Source: Christensenella sp. UBA1750
GTDB taxonomy: Bacteria > Bacillota > Clostridia > Christensenellales > UBA1750
Assembly (NCBI GenBank): GCA_002315655.1
Contig: DCHO01000076.1
Coordinates: 1-23,944, forward strand
Direction of reading: 5' to 3'
DNA: 23,944 nt
Part shown: positions 21,523-23,944 of the stretch, piece by piece
Layout of the letters: every line of letters begins with the position of its first letter
Numbering within the stretch: position 1 is the first letter of the stretch
The notes under the pieces: generated by a model
Seen by the model: only the letters and a program-made list of their open reading frames with translations
Database searches by the model: none
What the model was told of the DNA's origin: nothing
Program-made: the position numbers and the translations under genes

Positions 21523-22484
21523 GCTTTTTTGGAATGTCTTCTGCGCCTTGCGGGCTTTGGCGGCACCAGCTTGGCCTTGGCCTCCACATCGGCGATCTCG
21601 TTTTCGGGTGCTAAGTAGATGCGCTGGTGCAGAATCAGGCGCTCGGAGAAATGCTTCTTAAAGTGCATCTGCCCAAGAGCCGTGCCGTGGTGCGGGCAGA
21701 CGAAAAGCCCCAAATATTTGCTGTGTCCGGCGTCAAACCAGGGGACGCGGATGCGGGTCTCTCCGTCACAGACGGGGCAGTGCACCTGCGTGCAGACCTC
21801 ATCTGCCAGCACCTCATTGGTGGTGAAATAGGGCGTCTGCTCGGAGCGGGTCATGGAGCGGGCGACATTGGCTTCCTTTTGCAGGGTTTTCCGCAGGGCT
21901 TCAATGCGGGCGGGCTCGGCGGTTTGCAGGGCTTTGCTGAGCGCGGACATGATCTGCGCGGTGTAAATGGCGTCGTTAAGTGCCCGGTGCGCGGGCAAAT
22001 CCATGGGCAGCTCCAGCTTTTCCATGGCGGAGGAGAGCCCCACCTGCTGCAAGGGTGAATCGGTCAGCAGGTGCGAAAAGACCATTTGCAGATTGATGGG
22101 CGGCGCGAAGGGTAAAGTTATACAATAATAACGGCAGTTGCGCAGCAGAACGGGGTAATCGTCGCGTCCCCAGGTGCACAGGGCGGCGTCGTCCCCGCAC
22201 CAGAGGAGAAATTCCTGAAAGGTCTCCGGGAACCGCTTGCCTTTTTGCAGCTCGTAGGCCTCAATGCCCGTGACCTCCTGAATGTGCCTGTCCAGGGTCT
22301 GGTAGACCGTAGGCTTCACCAGCCAGCGGCGTTCGTCCAGAATGTTCAGGTTCTTGTCCAACTTGACCGCGCCGATCTCGATGATTTCGTGGGGAATGCC
22401 GTGGTTGGTACGGCTGATGCGCTGGTTCCATTCCAGATCCATCACCACAAAACAGCCGGGTTCTTCCGGCAGGAAACGAAGCAT
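21507..22484 (-). CDS. DEDDh-family 3'-5' exonuclease with C-terminal zinc ribbon
   Basis: The 325-residue protein has an N-terminal RNase T/DnaQ-like exonuclease domain (about 10-185). The metal residues of the DEDDh type are visible: D16 and E18 in VVMDLEW, D108 or D109 in WGRDDYPVL, and H166 plus D171 in PAHRALNDA. The layout resembles the KapD/ERI-1 branch, which trims RNA or DNA ends. A C-terminal segment with CPVC and later VCPHHG suggests a zinc ribbon, and the end is strongly basic (KPARRRRHSKK), fit for nucleic acid binding. I chose ATG 22484 because GAGGAGG lies just upstream; the longer reading to 22517 uses a GTG. It converges on rplI and diverges from nudC. Target unknown. Confidence 0.85.
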   Translation of the reverse strand: MLRFLPEEPGCFVVMDLEWNQRISRTNHGIPHEIIEIGAVKLDKNLNILDERRWLVKPTVYQTLDRHIQEVTGIEAYELQKGKRFPETFQEFLLWCGDDAALCTWGRDDYPVLLRNCRYYCITLPFAPPINLQMVFSHLLTDSPLQQVGLSSAMEKLELPMDLPAHRALNDAIYTAQIMSALSKALQTAEPARIEALRKTLQKEANVARSMTRSEQTPYFTTNEVLADEVCTQVHCPVCDGETRIRVPWFDAGHSKYLGLFVCPHHGTALGQMHFKKHFSERLILHQRIYLAPENEIADVEAKAKLVPPKPARRRRHSKKANPEA

Positions 22485-22583
22485 ATTGACCCTCCTCACG
22501 AAATGCCTTGCACACAATACAGCTTATTATAGCAGGAATGGTCTGGTTTGTCATCAAAAAAGACTGGAAAATTTATCGAATTC

Positions 22584-22592
22584 TGCTATACT
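22584..22592 (+). promoter_or_regulatory. Probable nudC promoter (extended -10)
   Basis: TGCTATACT, with TATACT at 22587-22592, lies about 37 bases ahead of the nudC start. The -35 (CTGGAA near 22564) is weak. Confidence 0.55.
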
Positions 22593-22628
22593 GTTGTCGA
22601 AAGAAAAGGTTTTCGGAGGTTTTGCCCC

Positions 22629-23426
22629 ATGCTGCACGAGATTGCGCCCCATTGCCTGAATAACGAATATCGCCCGAGAGAAGCCCAAAACGGGGATTAT
22701 GTGCTGTATTTCACCCAAAGAGAGCTGGCGTTGGCGGACGGAAAAGTGCCCACGTTGGAAAATTATGCAACCCCCGGGAAGCTGCAATACCTGTTTTCTC
22801 TGGATGAAAAAGCGCTGTTTTTGAGCGAAAATCCGCCGGAAAATGCGGAAATGGTGCCCCACCGCGCCATCCGGCAGATGGAGCAGCCCTTCGCCTTTGC
22901 CATCGGCACCGCGCTGCACCTTTACGGCTGGTACGACAAAACGCGCTTCTGCGGTAGATGCGGCGCAAAAATGGAGCACAGTGTTTCTGAGCGCGCCATG
23001 ACCTGCCCTGCGTGCGGCAACACCGTCTATCCGCGCATCAATCCGGCGGTCATTGTGGCCGTTGTCTGCGGGAATAAGCTGCTCATGGCGCAGGGGGTCA
23101 ATATGCCGGAGGATTTCTACTCGCTGGTGGCGGGGTATCTGGAAATCGGGGAGAGCATGGAGCAGTGCGTCATCCGCGAGGTCTATGAGGAAACCGGCGT
23201 TCATGTGCGCAACGTGCGGTTCCTCAAAAATCAGCCCTGGCCGTTTACCGAGACCTTCATGGTGGGCTTTGTGGCCGAGGCGGACGACACCGAGCCGATT
23301 TGCGTGCAGGAAAACGAGATTCGGGACGCGAAATGGTTTGACCGGGACAGCCTTTTGCCCAGAACCCCCGATTCCGTGGCCATTGCCAGCACCATCATCG
23401 CCATGTGGCAGCGGCACGAATTTTAG
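22629..23426 (+). CDS. nudC: NAD(+)/NADH diphosphatase (NudC-type Nudix hydrolase)
   Basis: The 265-residue protein has the full NudC plan: a divergent N-terminal domain, a zinc ribbon with C108, C111, C126 and C129, and a Nudix domain. The Nudix box is complete, G169-x5-E175-x7-R183-E184-V-x-E187-E188-x-G190. The downstream NQPWPFTETFM corresponds to the SQPWPFPxS signature that marks NADH-type specificity. NudC splits NADH and NAD(+) to NMN(H) and AMP and removes NAD caps from RNA. I chose ATG 22629 with CGGAGG upstream, since the longer in-frame start at 22548 lies before the -10 box. The gene is monocistronic with its own terminator and is divergent from the exonuclease gene. Confidence 0.93.
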   Translation: MLHEIAPHCLNNEYRPREAQNGDYVLYFTQRELALADGKVPTLENYATPGKLQYLFSLDEKALFLSENPPENAEMVPHRAIRQMEQPFAFAIGTALHLYGWYDKTRFCGRCGAKMEHSVSERAMTCPACGNTVYPRINPAVIVAVVCGNKLLMAQGVNMPEDFYSLVAGYLEIGESMEQCVIREVYEETGVHVRNVRFLKNQPWPFTETFMVGFVAEADDTEPICVQENEIRDAKWFDRDSLLPRTPDSVAIASTIIAMWQRHEF

Positions 23427-23440
23427 CGGAATAAAGCGTT

Positions 23441-23466
23441 AAAGAGGGGAAATCCCCCTCTTTTTG
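23441..23466 (+). terminator. Terminator after nudC
   Basis: AAAGAGGGG and CCCCTCTTT form a tight stem with a short AT-rich loop, followed by TT. Confidence 0.88.
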
Positions 23467-23505
23467 CGTTCAATCGAATTTAACTAAACAAAATGCCTCC
23501 GGGAC

Positions 23506-23534
23506 TTGACAAAAGAAGCGTCCCGATTTACAAT
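23506..23534 (+). promoter_or_regulatory. Strong promoter of tRNA-Gly (and probably tuf)
   Basis: Consensus TTGACA (23506-23511), a 17-base spacer and TACAAT (23529-23534), 14 bases ahead of the tRNA. Confidence 0.88.
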
Positions 23535-23547
23535 AAGTATGAATTGT

Positions 23548-23621
23548 GCGGGCGTAACTCAGTGGCAGAGTGCCAGCTTCCCAAGCTGGTTATGTGGGTT
23601 CGATTCCCATCGCCCGCTCCA
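23548..23621 (+). tRNA. tRNA-Gly, anticodon CCC
   Basis: The acceptor stem GCGGGCG pairs with CGCCCGC. The anticodon stem CCAGC/GCTGG encloses the loop TTCCCAA, giving anticodon CCC for GGG codons. The T-arm GTGGG-TTCGATT-CCCAT is standard, and the discriminator U is followed by an encoded CCA (23619-23621). The gene lies 102 bases upstream of tuf with no terminator between them. Confidence 0.96.
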
Positions 23622-23672
23622 TTTAGCCGCAGGAATAGAGGATTTTCCTTTATGCCGCGGTCAATTATTAAA

Positions 23673-23699
23673 CGTGGGGCCCGCTTAAATCCGGCCCAC
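23673..23699 (+). promoter_or_regulatory. Hairpin in the tuf leader
   Basis: GTGGGGCC and GGCCCAC can form a GC-rich stem with one bulged G, ending 8 bases before the ribosome binding site. There is no T-run, so it is not a typical terminator. It may be an RNA-processing or regulatory structure. Confidence 0.4.
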
Positions 23700-23723
23700 C
23701 AAACCTTAAGGAGGTTCTTTCCC

Positions 23724-23944
23724 ATGGGCAAGGCAAAATTTGAACGCAACAAGCCGCACGTTAACATTGGCACCATCGGCCATGTTGACCACGGCAAGAC
23801 CACTCTGACCGCAGCCATCACCATGGTTCTGTCCCAGAAGGGCGAAGCCACCGCTATGCGCTACGACGAAATCGACAAGGCCCCCGAAGAGAAGGCCCGT
23901 GGCATCACCATCAACACCGCTCACGTTGAGTATGAGACTGCTAA
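23724..23944 (+). CDS. tuf: Elongation factor Tu, 5' part (continues past the window)
   Basis: The first 73 residues are visible: MGKAKFERNKPHVNIGTIGH, the P-loop GHVDHGKT (G1), and the switch I segment KAPEEKARGITINTAHVEYE with the conserved T of G2. EF-Tu delivers aminoacyl-tRNA to the ribosome with GTP. AAGGAGG lies 9 bases ahead of the ATG. The only good promoter upstream is the one before tRNA-Gly. The remainder of the gene is cut off by the window end. Confidence 0.97.
   Translation, partial: MGKAKFERNKPHVNIGTIGHVDHGKTTLTAAITMVLSQKGEATAMRYDEIDKAPEEKARGITINTAHVEYETA

Noticed and set aside
22548..22628. Longer NudC starting at ATG 22548
   Set aside because: It would place the -10 box inside the gene and add 27 residues unlike NudC; ATG 22629 has a good ribosome binding site.

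Overview
The window looks like chromosomal DNA of a Gram-positive, fairly GC-rich gut-type member of the Clostridia, possibly Oscillospiraceae-like. That placement is inference from three things: strong AGGAGG-type ribosome binding sites, the rpsF-ssb-rpsR operon, and a DUF2232 gene directly ahead of rplI as in Firmicutes. The genus cannot be fixed from sequence alone.

Layout. Positions 1-850 hold no intact gene. They contain two copies of a ~190-bp hairpin-rich repeat and an AT-rich stretch with the C-terminal remnant of an unidentified protein. Next come a water-type aquaporin (898-1554), a URO-D/MtaA-like methyltransferase (1671-2948) and a cysteine-rich U32-like protein (2957-3856), the last two forming an operon. 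A strong promoter then drives a 2508-residue secreted protein (4232-11758). It carries an intact calcineurin-like metallophosphoesterase domain, about 13 Ig-like repeats and four copies of a second module, and it has no recognisable wall anchor. A three-gene operon follows (11909-15459): a D-2-hydroxyacid dehydrogenase, a five-bladed propeller glycosidase-like protein and an (alpha/alpha)6 MGH1/GH63-like glycosidase. The hydrolases suggest breakdown of a glycoside or oligosaccharide.

The second half is mostly housekeeping. It has an RsbW-like ATPase with a 36-codon membrane mini-protein behind it, rpsF-ssb-rpsR, two divergent paralogous membrane proteins, and a DUF2232 membrane protein followed at once by rplI. 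A truncated duplicate of the DUF2232 promoter and 5' end lies between the two paralogs and may now act as the promoter of the second one. Between rplI and a convergent DEDDh exonuclease gene is a striking array: eight different hairpins separated by a constant 7-nt tag that flips orientation at the midpoint. The window ends with NudC, tRNA-Gly(CCC) and the 5' end of tuf, the last two apparently served by one promoter.

The strongest candidates for something undescribed are the tag-and-hairpin arrays. They occur as two families with the same architecture, and one long-range pair shows a compensatory base change between copies. Next are the giant phosphoesterase/Ig protein, the promoter-bearing gene fragment, and the unannotated small ORFs.
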